Of a stretch of DNA of 14,210 nucleotides, positions 7,288 to 14,210 are shown piece by piece; positions within the stretch are counted from its first letter, which is position 1; each line of letters opens with the position of its first letter. The stretch comes from an uncultured Clostridiaceae bacterium (GTDB lineage Bacteria > Bacillota > Clostridia > Clostridiales > Oxobacteraceae), in the NCBI GenBank assembly GCA_937900065.1, contig CALCDS010000288.1, positions 1 through 14,210 of the forward strand, read 5' to 3'. A program made the position numbers and the translations under genes. The notes beneath the pieces were generated by a model. The model was given only the letters and a program-made list of their open reading frames with translations, had not been told where the DNA came from and searched no databases.

Positions 7288-7299
7288 TTAACCGGTTAA
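7288..7299. promoter_or_regulatory. LacI-type operator in front of rbsK
   Basis: TTAACCGGTTAA is a perfect 12-bp palindrome with the central CG typical of LacI-family sites; outer bases extend the symmetry to 18 bp (7285-7302) with one mismatched pair. It starts 4 nt past the -10 box and so covers the expected transcription start. A repressor bound here would block initiation. RbsR, the only LacI-type protein visible, is the likely ligand. Confidence 0.8.
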
Positions 7300-7303
7300 C
7301 TAT

Positions 7304-7332
7304 ATTGTATTCTTTCACAAATTTTCTGTCAA
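7304..7332 (-). promoter_or_regulatory. Sigma-A-type promoter of the ribose operon
   Basis: On the minus strand TTGACA (7327-7332) and TACAAT (7304-7309) are spaced by exactly 17 nt. This is a perfect -35 box and a one-mismatch -10 box. Transcription should start near 7296-7297, inside the palindromic operator, and proceed into rbsK. Confidence 0.88.
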
Positions 7333-7356
7333 TATGGAAAATTTGAAATACACTAA

Positions 7357-7542
7357 GGATTTTTTAAGTTCAAAGGGAAATATGCTGATTTACTAGTTAT
7401 AGATGATAATTTCAAAATAGGATATGCATTTGTGGAAGAAGACATGATTTTTCACCACAATTTATTTGAGAAAATGAACGGCGAAAGCTCTATAACAGGC
7501 GAGCTTCCGCCGAAAAATACATATGTTGAACTGCTCATTTAA
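7357..7542 (+). pseudogene. C-terminal remnant of an amidohydrolase-family gene
   Basis: A plus-strand frame of about 61 codons follows an in-frame stop at 7354-7356 and has no start codon before ATG 7438. It reads KGKYADLLVIDDNFKIGYAFVEEDMIF and ends NTYVELLI with a TAA at 7540-7542. The opening segment resembles the C-terminal composite domain of metal-dependent amidohydrolases, which commonly carry a G-x-ADLLVID-type strand shortly before the end, followed by a V-E-x-x-x-I/V-F segment. The metal-binding barrel is missing completely. It lies between the ribose promoter and the end of the defence cassette, in opposite orientation to both. The family assignment is moderate; that it is a non-functional fragment is fairly sure. 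Confidence 0.5.
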
Positions 7543-7555
7543 AGTAGACTTTAAA
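7538..7555. repeat. Palindrome at the 3' junction of remnant and nuclease gene
   Basis: TTTAAAGT-AG-ACTTTAAA is a perfect 8-bp inverted repeat with a 2-nt centre, overlapping the stop codon of the amidohydrolase remnant and lying 23 nt past the stop of the minus-strand nuclease gene. It is AT-rich and nearly without loop, so it makes a poor terminator; function unknown. Confidence 0.45.
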
Positions 7556-7578
7556 ACTTTCAATCAATCATATTCAAA

Positions 7579-9666
7579 TCAATATAACTGATAATCAAGA
7601 GCTTGCATTGCTAAATGCATAACATAATTCAGGTCTGTGATTTCATTGACTTTAAGCAGCACATCATTGCTTGCAAAATTTCCAATACCTGTATAGTCCA
7701 TGCATAGTCCCTTTTTATCTTTTATTTTTTCAAATGGAATATTGAATGAAATCGTCAATTCATTCTTTGAAGGTTTTATGTTTACAAAATTTGTATCACT
7801 TTTATATGCAATGTAGCATTTTTTATATTCCCTAACAATGCTGTCATCAATATTCATCAATCTTTTATCAAGTTCATTATAGACTGCAGATATAGAATCA
7901 GACATGTTAGGATAATCCTCCATTGAATAATAAGTCGGTTCTTTATTTACAGATTCCATATAAATTTTTATATCTTCTTGAGATACTGCAGGATATGCCC
8001 ATATCTTAACAGCCTGATTTGCAAGTACCTCAGCACGCTTTTTAATTTCATCCTCATCCCATTTTGGCAAACTGCCCAAGGCATCATTCAAATGTAGATG
8101 GCTTTGCTTAAAACCTTTGTCCATATTTTGTTTTTCATAAAATGACCTATCACTCATTTCACTGTTATATCCGGTTAAAGTCAAATTCCCAATCGTATGC
8201 AAATATGTCCTTTGAATATTCCTCCAGTCAGGGCCCAACATATCTTGCCATTGTTTAGACAAGTTGGGATTTTGGGGCATAATATGTTCAACAGTATATC
8301 CGTTTCCTGTAATGCTGATAGGTTCTTTATTATTTTGGTTTTCAAGGGATTCAAGTATATAATTCCTGATACGCAGTTTATAGACTTCCTTAGTCTTAAA
8401 CTTTGATTTAAATTCATCATCAGTTGGAAATTCTCTGTATGAATCTTTAAGTACATATTCAGCAAGCACACTGTTTACATAATTGTCTTTATCTATTTTC
8501 TGATAAAATGTAGCAAATGTCTTGTTTAAAGAATTAGTTGGGATTTCACATATAACACGGCGCACTACATAACTTATTGTAGCTTTTATTATTGTAATGA
8601 AACCCTCTTTTTTTACTATTTTATTTTCATAGTCGTTGTAAACCCTCATCAGGAATGGATAACATACGCTTACATTGAGCAGCCGTATTTGGTCCCACAA
8701 TTTGGTCAAATCCTTATCGGTTTCCTTTCCAAGATGTATGTGGATGTAATATTGGGAATATGTATAAACCTGAACCAGAATCTTTTCATTTGTCATATTG
8801 CTTTTTGCATGATATTGCTTGAATGCATCATATACCTCACTGATTTTGCAGATTTTCCCACTGTCGTTTTGACTGGTTAAAAAATCCCTTACAAAGGCAT
8901 CGAAAAAATCGTTATAGCCTTGCTGACCAAAGCCCTGCTCCATTGGACGCCAATAAACGGTATAAAGCTTGTTTTGCATTTCAGGCGTTTGATTCATCAA
9001 AATATAATTCCGGATAAGATCAGCCTGGGATAAATCCTTGCCAGTGGAGTTCATGCTCTCAAAGATGAGCTGCGGATTATCTTGTGTTTTATCAAGGCCA
9101 ACCGAAACGAGGATCAAGCGGTTGATTCCTTCATATATAGCCTTAACATCTTCATTGCTGTGTTCGATAATATCGGTGAACAGTGCAAAGTTTTTCAGCA
9201 TTTGCTCTGATGGATTCTGGAGTGTCTTTTCAGTTCCCTCAAGTATACGTATGAATGTATCTTTATCCTGCTCGGTCAATAATATCTTATATTTATCATT
9301 TCCGGTTTCGTACCTGTTGAGCAGGAAAAAATATCTTATTTTATCTACATTGGCCCTATTTTCAAGTTTATTTCTCTCAACATATCTTGAAAGTGCGCAC
9401 AGAAGCAGGGAAATAGTTGTTAACCTCTGCTGGCCGTCAATCAACATCAGCTGTTGAGGTCTTCCTATAGGCGTGCCGAGATCAATATAAACAACAGAAC
9501 CTATAAAATGCACCATACCTTCTTTGCTGTGGGCTATCTGAATAATATCTTTCCAAAGCTGGATGCATTGTTTTGCAGTCCAGCTATATGTACGTTGGTA
9601 TATAGGTACAATAAATTGTATTGCTCCGTTCATTAATTTTTCTAAACTAGTTTCCCCGGCTTTCAT
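7579..9666 (-). CDS. GmrSD-like DUF262/DUF1524 nuclease with a C-terminal DUF5655-like domain
   Basis: This is probably a type IV-like restriction enzyme that attacks modified foreign DNA. The 695-residue protein begins MKAGETSLEKLM; GGAGG (9674-9678) lies 7 nt before the ATG, and the frame's ten extra upstream residues have no support. The DUF262 part carries IYQRTYSW (22-29), DGQQR (77-81) and FESMNSTGKDLS (202-213), matching the nucleotide-dependent ParB/Srx-like half of GmrS. The DUF1524 HNH nuclease part carries VEHIMPQ (459-465) and GNLTLTGYN (493-501), as in GmrD. From about residue 590 to the end the sequence resembles DUF5655, a tail often found on such proteins. It follows res on the same strand with a 114-nt gap that shows no clear promoter or terminator, so it may be co-transcribed. 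The relatives BrxU and SspE share this architecture, but no BREX or phosphorothioation genes are visible here. The target modification is unknown. Confidence 0.88.
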   Translation of the reverse strand: MKAGETSLEKLMNGAIQFIVPIYQRTYSWTAKQCIQLWKDIIQIAHSKEGMVHFIGSVVYIDLGTPIGRPQQLMLIDGQQRLTTISLLLCALSRYVERNKLENRANVDKIRYFFLLNRYETGNDKYKILLTEQDKDTFIRILEGTEKTLQNPSEQMLKNFALFTDIIEHSNEDVKAIYEGINRLILVSVGLDKTQDNPQLIFESMNSTGKDLSQADLIRNYILMNQTPEMQNKLYTVYWRPMEQGFGQQGYNDFFDAFVRDFLTSQNDSGKICKISEVYDAFKQYHAKSNMTNEKILVQVYTYSQYYIHIHLGKETDKDLTKLWDQIRLLNVSVCYPFLMRVYNDYENKIVKKEGFITIIKATISYVVRRVICEIPTNSLNKTFATFYQKIDKDNYVNSVLAEYVLKDSYREFPTDDEFKSKFKTKEVYKLRIRNYILESLENQNNKEPISITGNGYTVEHIMPQNPNLSKQWQDMLGPDWRNIQRTYLHTIGNLTLTGYNSEMSDRSFYEKQNMDKGFKQSHLHLNDALGSLPKWDEDEIKKRAEVLANQAVKIWAYPAVSQEDIKIYMESVNKEPTYYSMEDYPNMSDSISAVYNELDKRLMNIDDSIVREYKKCYIAYKSDTNFVNIKPSKNELTISFNIPFEKIKDKKGLCMDYTGIGNFASNDVLLKVNEITDLNYVMHLAMQALDYQLY

Positions 9667-9780
9667 AACTATTCCTCCATTTCTATTCAATCGCATGACG
9701 AAAACAGTTCATTTTGTTTAAACTTTTTGGCAAGCTAAAATTATTTTCTATTCACAATTTATTATTAACTGTTTCTATCT

Positions 9781-12750
9781 TTACAAACCTTCTTCTTCCA
9801 TAAATGCATTAAAATTATCTATTTCTTTAAATTTCACGTCCTGTTTCAATGCTTCAAAATGCTTATGCCCGCATTGTATTTTAGCGCTTTCAACAGGCCT
9901 CAGTGCCTCGGTGAATATATTTGCTTTGGTTTCTATTACAAAGTAAAGCTTATCCTGTCCGTCCTTTTCAATCAATATCGCCCAATCAGGATTATAAGAG
10001 CCGATAGGAGTCGGTATCTTAAACCAATCCGGCAGTTTTACGTATAATTTTATGCTTTTATTATTTTCAAAGCTTTCAGCAAAACTTTCCTCATTTTCCG
10101 AATCATAAACTACATATTGATATACCGACTTTTTGCTTTCTATCATATTCTTATAAAGATATCCTGTGAGTTCCTCATTTTCAAAAAGCTCCTGGGCATA
10201 ATAATCACTATCGCCTATCCTGGTGTATTTTATTCCATCCACTATCATAGACCTCAACTGTTCGGAAATAATGCGGCCTGTCTCTTCCATATACCTTTGG
10301 GGATTCTTTTTAAAAAGATGCAGGGTCTTGCTTTTTATAAGTATTTCCACAATTGTCCTTCTTGTCAGATCTGTCTTATTTTGCAAAAAAGCAATTATGT
10401 CCGGAAGGTTTTCTTTTATATTGACCGCTTCAACAGTGGTCCTATCCGTTTCCTTTGTATCTACTCCGCCCGTGTCAATATTTAAATCTGCTTTTGTATA
10501 TACGAGCTTTGCCGAACTTACCTTCAAGTTTAACTGCATTTCCCTGCAGCATTTCCGGACCAGCTTTTCGCTGTCAAAATTCACAGAATAAACGGTCTTA
10601 TACTTGATTTTATCCCAGAGTTCCTTAAATTCAGGGCTTAGAAAAATTTGTTTATTCAATTTTATATTTCTTTTATCATCTCTATTTTTAATATTAATCT
10701 TGCTGCATGCCTTTTCACATGTTGCAGCAATCAATCCCTTCACTTCCTCAAACTCTTTTGGAACTTCAAGTATATTATTCTTAAGAGCAGCTTTTAACTT
10801 TTCCTGAACTTTTCCATCTTCATCTATGTAACCGTATTGTTCAAAGCATTCATAAATTTTATCCGAGGCAGCCTGTCCAAGATATGAATAGCTTCCATCC
10901 TCTTTTTTTACAGATATATTGGCAAAAGAATATTTTTCAATCATTCCAAACTTGATTCCCTCGTCATCTTCGTATTCCTTCTGAAGATTTTCCGCAAAGC
11001 TTTCATAACTCTCATTTGCCATGACCGTAAGCGTATTTATATCCGAGCCATACCGGCGTTCACCATTTTGGTTCACACAAAGCCTTAAGCCCCTGCCTAT
11101 TTCCTGGCGCTTTTTTACTTCGCTGTGAGTTTCATTCAATGTACATATTTGAAAGACATTGGGATTGTCCCAACCTTCCCTAAGTGCAGAATGGGAAAAA
11201 ATAAAACGCAGCTTGGAATCAAAGCTTAAAAGCCTCTCCTTATCTTTCATTATCAAGCTGTATACATCATCATCGGCAGCAGTATTACCGCTCGTATCCT
11301 TCAATATTCCTTTTTTGTCCACTGCAAAATAACCGTTATGTACGCCCTCAGCAGGCGAATCTATATCTATGTCGTGGAAAAGCGTATTGTATTTAGGGCG
11401 CCTGATTAACTCATTATAATTTTTTTCAAACATCCGAGCATATATCCCTTTATGCGGATTGCCATCCTTGTCATAATAACGGTAGTTTGCCACCCTGTCT
11501 ATAAAAAACAGGCTGAGGACTTTTATACCTTTTTTATTGAGAACAAGCTCCTTGTCTAAATGCTCCTCAATAGTTTTTTTTATTTGCTGATTCTTGATTT
11601 CCAGATCATCGATATCTCCAATGGCTTTCCCAATCCTGAGTATATCCGGCTTGCTGGTAAAGCTCACATATTCATTATCCTTTTCACAATAAATCTCATT
11701 TATTATATAGCCTTCATAAATGTCTCTTCCCCCGGACTTTTCATACAGGTCATCCCCGCTTTTAACCGTGGCGGATTTTCTCTGCACCCTGCCTTTTTTA
11801 TCATACTTATCGATCTGTATCCTGGCTGTAATAGGCATCTTTTTATTGTTTACGGATATCAATTTCATATAAGCATTATTATGATAATCCTTCGATTCAA
11901 AACCCGCCACCTCTATCTGTTTTACAAGGCCCATCTGATAACTGTCTACAGCATCAAGCTTGTACACCAAATTATGCTTTTCCACAAGGGTTGCAGAATA
12001 CCTTACGATGCACAATGGATTCAATGATTTTATAGCTTCCTTGGACTTTAAAGTGGTATCCACAGACTGAGGCTCATCTATTATTACAAAGGGATGAGTT
12101 TCCTCTATAAGCTCAATCGGCTTCATGCCGTTAAGTTTGTCATTGGGCCTGTGGATTATATTTGCCTTGCTTTCTTTTGTAATATCATCAAAACTGCGCC
12201 TGAATGCATCAATATTTATTATCATGATTTCGATATTATCGCTCACTGCAAAATTCCTGACCTGCTCAAGTTTGCTGCTGTCATAAATAAAATAATCATA
12301 TATCGTGTTATTATATAGGCTCTTAAAATGTTCGCCTGTAATTTGGAAAGACTTGAAAACCCCTTCTTTTATGGCGATGCTTGGCACGACGATTATAAAC
12401 TTTGAAAAACCATATGCCTTGTGAAGTTCAAATATGGTCCGGGTATAAACATAAGTCTTGCCTGTTCCTGTTTCCATTTCCACATCAAAATCATATTGGT
12501 TCGGTTTCAGGACTTTAGTCTGTTCAAGTCCGTTTCTAAGCTGAACTTCCTGTAGATTTTTCAGTATTTCTTCCTCGTCAAGTTCCAGTTTGTTGCCTAC
12601 ACCATGTTCACTGTCAAAAAGGCCTACCTGACCGTTGTAAGCTGATACGGTAAAGTTCGACTGCATTGGAGTCTGGCCTTTGAAAATATCAACGATAGAG
12701 AAGACAGCATCCTCCTGATATTTTAAGTTGGCATCAAATTTTAATTTCAA
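9781..12750 (-). CDS. res: Type III restriction enzyme, Res subunit
   Basis: Res is the ATP-dependent helicase-nuclease that, with Mod, cuts DNA carrying unmethylated sites. The 989-residue length is normal for the family. Helicase motifs in order are Walker A METGTGKTY (92-100), DEPQS (225-229, the DEAD-box position), YSATL (251-255), SHSALREGWDNPNVFQI (519-535) and QEIGRGLRL (549-557). The C-terminal endonuclease is of the PD-(D/E)xK type, with NPDW (Asp922) and VIETK (Glu940, Lys942). All key residues are intact, so the enzyme is probably active. The start is a TTG (12750-12748); AGGGGG (12759-12764) lies 8 nt before it and runs into the mod stop codon (TAG), which ends only 12 nt away. 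This is the expected mod-res arrangement and suggests translational coupling. Confidence 0.95.
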   Translation of the reverse strand: MKLKFDANLKYQEDAVFSIVDIFKGQTPMQSNFTVSAYNGQVGLFDSEHGVGNKLELDEEEILKNLQEVQLRNGLEQTKVLKPNQYDFDVEMETGTGKTYVYTRTIFELHKAYGFSKFIIVVPSIAIKEGVFKSFQITGEHFKSLYNNTIYDYFIYDSSKLEQVRNFAVSDNIEIMIINIDAFRRSFDDITKESKANIIHRPNDKLNGMKPIELIEETHPFVIIDEPQSVDTTLKSKEAIKSLNPLCIVRYSATLVEKHNLVYKLDAVDSYQMGLVKQIEVAGFESKDYHNNAYMKLISVNNKKMPITARIQIDKYDKKGRVQRKSATVKSGDDLYEKSGGRDIYEGYIINEIYCEKDNEYVSFTSKPDILRIGKAIGDIDDLEIKNQQIKKTIEEHLDKELVLNKKGIKVLSLFFIDRVANYRYYDKDGNPHKGIYARMFEKNYNELIRRPKYNTLFHDIDIDSPAEGVHNGYFAVDKKGILKDTSGNTAADDDVYSLIMKDKERLLSFDSKLRFIFSHSALREGWDNPNVFQICTLNETHSEVKKRQEIGRGLRLCVNQNGERRYGSDINTLTVMANESYESFAENLQKEYEDDEGIKFGMIEKYSFANISVKKEDGSYSYLGQAASDKIYECFEQYGYIDEDGKVQEKLKAALKNNILEVPKEFEEVKGLIAATCEKACSKINIKNRDDKRNIKLNKQIFLSPEFKELWDKIKYKTVYSVNFDSEKLVRKCCREMQLNLKVSSAKLVYTKADLNIDTGGVDTKETDRTTVEAVNIKENLPDIIAFLQNKTDLTRRTIVEILIKSKTLHLFKKNPQRYMEETGRIISEQLRSMIVDGIKYTRIGDSDYYAQELFENEELTGYLYKNMIESKKSVYQYVVYDSENEESFAESFENNKSIKLYVKLPDWFKIPTPIGSYNPDWAILIEKDGQDKLYFVIETKANIFTEALRPVESAKIQCGHKHFEALKQDVKFKEIDNFNAFMEEEGL

Positions 12751-12762
12751 TCTCCGTTCCCC

Positions 12763-14210
12763 CTATAGAGTAATAAATGAATCTTCATCAAGGCCGCCGG
12801 ATTTTAATATCTCCTTTATATTTGTCTTGCTGCTGTCATCTTTGAATCCGTTGTCTTTAAATACGACTCTCCAGATTTCAGGTTTTAACTCGTCCTTGAG
12901 TTTAAGCATGCCTTTTGCTGCAGCCGTGGTGATATCATCGTCAAGACATATCATAAGCGCGCCGTATCCTATAGAATATACTTTTTGATTGTCAAAATTA
13001 TATTCATCGATTTTATATGTCAAATCAAGCCCGCACTTCAACATGATTTCATAAACCACATCAAGTTCAGTGCGCTCTTCCACATAATTGTCTATGTAAT
13101 CAGTAAGGCTTATTTCCAGATTATCATAATCAGGCTGCCATTTTTTAATATTGGAGCTGTCAAGTTTAAACACCTTAAATCCTATATCAAGATTTTGTGC
13201 TGTCAGGCATGCCTCCTTTTTTATTTTCTCCCCTGCCCTGCGGATGCGTTCTTTGCCTATCTCACATATATTTTTATAACCTGCCTTGTAGGCTTCGCTT
13301 TTTTCACCACAGGGCTCCGGAAGCTGCACCATTATAAACTTACGGTGGCCGCCATCCTCGGCATTTAATTGCATAACAGCGTGAGCAGTGGTAGCGGAAC
13401 CGGAAAAGAAGTCTAATACAATATTTTCATCGTTAATATCAGACATCTTACATAATTCTATAATTAACTGATAATTTTTGGGATTATTAAATGGAATATT
13501 TAATCCGATTGGTTTTGAAGCAAATATATCACTCCAATTACTATTACGTAAAATATTATTAGTAGGTGCTACCCAATGTTCTATTCCTTTATTTATACCT
13601 TTTCCATTTGGATTTCTTCTGATAAATTTTTTTACTTCTCCTGTCACATGCCAATATTTTTCCAATGTCATATTTTGTGAATATTTATTTTTATATTCTT
13701 TGTAATTCGCTACTGCTTCATAAGCTATTTCTTTGCTCCACTTCCATTGTCCTGAAGTAGGAATAACACCCAATATATCATATCTCATTGTTGGTCTATC
13801 AGCATTATTCCAAAATCCTTTCCAATAACCAAAAGTTGCTCTTTCATCTGATGATTCGCGAAAAACAGGCATTAACTTAGAAGATTCACTTTTTGTATAA
13901 ACAAGAATATATTCTAACCCAACATTCATAGAGGGTAACCCATTATCCATAAATTGTCTGTTTATATTCTTATCATATCTTCTAACTGCAATATAATTAC
14001 GAAAATTTTCTTCTCCAAAAACTTCATTACATATTTTTTTTAGATTGTCTTGTTCATTTTCATCTATACTCACAAATATAACTCCATCATCACTAAGCAA
14101 ATTCCTTGCCAACCTCAATCTCGGGTAGATCATATTCAGCCAATCCGTATGATACCGTCCGTTAGATTCACTATTAGTGCTTATAGGATTGCCCTCACCA
14201 TCTACCTGCC
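12763..14210 (-). CDS. mod: Type III DNA methyltransferase, Mod subunit, 5' end missing
   Basis: Mod recognises the target sequence for both activities of the system and methylates adenine. The frame is open to the right edge, so the start and the catalytic DPPY motif lie outside the window; about 481 residues remain. The visible protein begins with VDGEGNPISTNSESNGRYH, leading into DWLNMIYPRLRLARNLLSDDGVIFVSIDENE, a standard stretch just after DPPY in type III (beta-class) enzymes. The S-adenosylmethionine-binding motif is VLDFFSGSATTAHAV (about 13,370-13,415). Between these two conserved parts lies the variable target-recognition domain. Its DNA (about 13,440-13,980) is roughly 29% GC by hand count, against about 40% for 12,781-13,440. 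This suggests replacement of the specificity domain by recombination. Res follows 12 nt downstream. Confidence 0.93.
   Translation of the reverse strand, partial: QVDGEGNPISTNSESNGRYHTDWLNMIYPRLRLARNLLSDDGVIFVSIDENEQDNLKKICNEVFGEENFRNYIAVRRYDKNINRQFMDNGLPSMNVGLEYILVYTKSESSKLMPVFRESSDERATFGYWKGFWNNADRPTMRYDILGVIPTSGQWKWSKEIAYEAVANYKEYKNKYSQNMTLEKYWHVTGEVKKFIRRNPNGKGINKGIEHWVAPTNNILRNSNWSDIFASKPIGLNIPFNNPKNYQLIIELCKMSDINDENIVLDFFSGSATTAHAVMQLNAEDGGHRKFIMVQLPEPCGEKSEAYKAGYKNICEIGKERIRRAGEKIKKEACLTAQNLDIGFKVFKLDSSNIKKWQPDYDNLEISLTDYIDNYVEERTELDVVYEIMLKCGLDLTYKIDEYNFDNQKVYSIGYGALMICLDDDITTAAAKGMLKLKDELKPEIWRVVFKDNGFKDDSSKTNIKEILKSGGLDEDSFITL

Noticed and set aside
866..7542. Identical 12-mer TGCTCATTTAAA at 866-877 and 7531-7542, considered as a recombination site
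   Set aside because: A repeat of this length is expected a few times by chance in 14 kb of AT-rich DNA, and nothing else links the two places.
9700..9774. Inverted repeat AAACAGTT (9702-9709) / AACTGTTT (9767-9774) in the gap between res and the nuclease gene
   Set aside because: Only 8 bp, with a 57-nt loop and no T-tract. Too weak to call a terminator or operator.
11560..12027. 155-codon plus-strand frame opposite res
   Set aside because: It lies entirely within the helicase gene on the other strand, with no recognisable motif or ribosome binding site.

Overview
The window looks like chromosomal DNA of a low-GC Gram-positive bacterium, most likely a member of the Clostridia. The reasons are strong GGAGG-type ribosome binding sites, frequent TTG starts, AT-rich codon use, a lipoprotein-type ribose-binding protein close to that of Bacillus, and sigma-A-like promoters. 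I cannot name the species. Almost everything is on the minus strand; the exceptions are a glycosidase-like gene end at the left and a gene remnant near 7.4 kb.

Left edge (3-824, plus strand): the C-terminal part of a clan GH-A-like glycoside hydrolase, entering from outside the window. It converges on a LacI-family regulator (899-1897, minus), which I take to be the ribose regulator RbsR.

Ribose block (2114-7332, minus): transcription runs from right to left through rbsK (kinase), rbsD (pyranase), rbsA (ATPase), rbsC (permease) and rbsB (binding lipoprotein), ending in a clear intrinsic terminator. The regulator gene lies beyond that terminator with its own leader. A near-consensus promoter (TTGACA, 17 nt, TACAAT) and a CG-centred palindromic operator TTAACCGGTTAA sit immediately in front of rbsK. 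Together the genes bind and import ribose, convert pyranose to furanose, phosphorylate it to ribose-5-phosphate, and control their own expression. A 229-bp miniature transposable element, with imperfect terminal inverted repeats and a perfect 8-bp target duplication, has inserted between rbsK and rbsD.

Middle (7357-7542, plus): a short C-terminal remnant of an amidohydrolase-like gene, apparently left by a past deletion or insertion.

Right part (7579 to the edge, minus): a defence cassette. A type III DNA methyltransferase (mod, 5' end outside the window) is followed 12 nt later by the type III restriction helicase-nuclease (res), then by a GmrSD-like DUF262/DUF1524 nuclease with a probable DUF5655 tail. 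The target-recognition part of mod has much lower GC than the rest of that gene, which suggests domain replacement.

No rRNA, tRNA or CRISPR array was seen. I did not find a clearly new multi-gene system. The most interesting points are the miniature element inside the ribose operon, the mosaic mod gene, and the pairing of a type III restriction system with a type IV-like nuclease.
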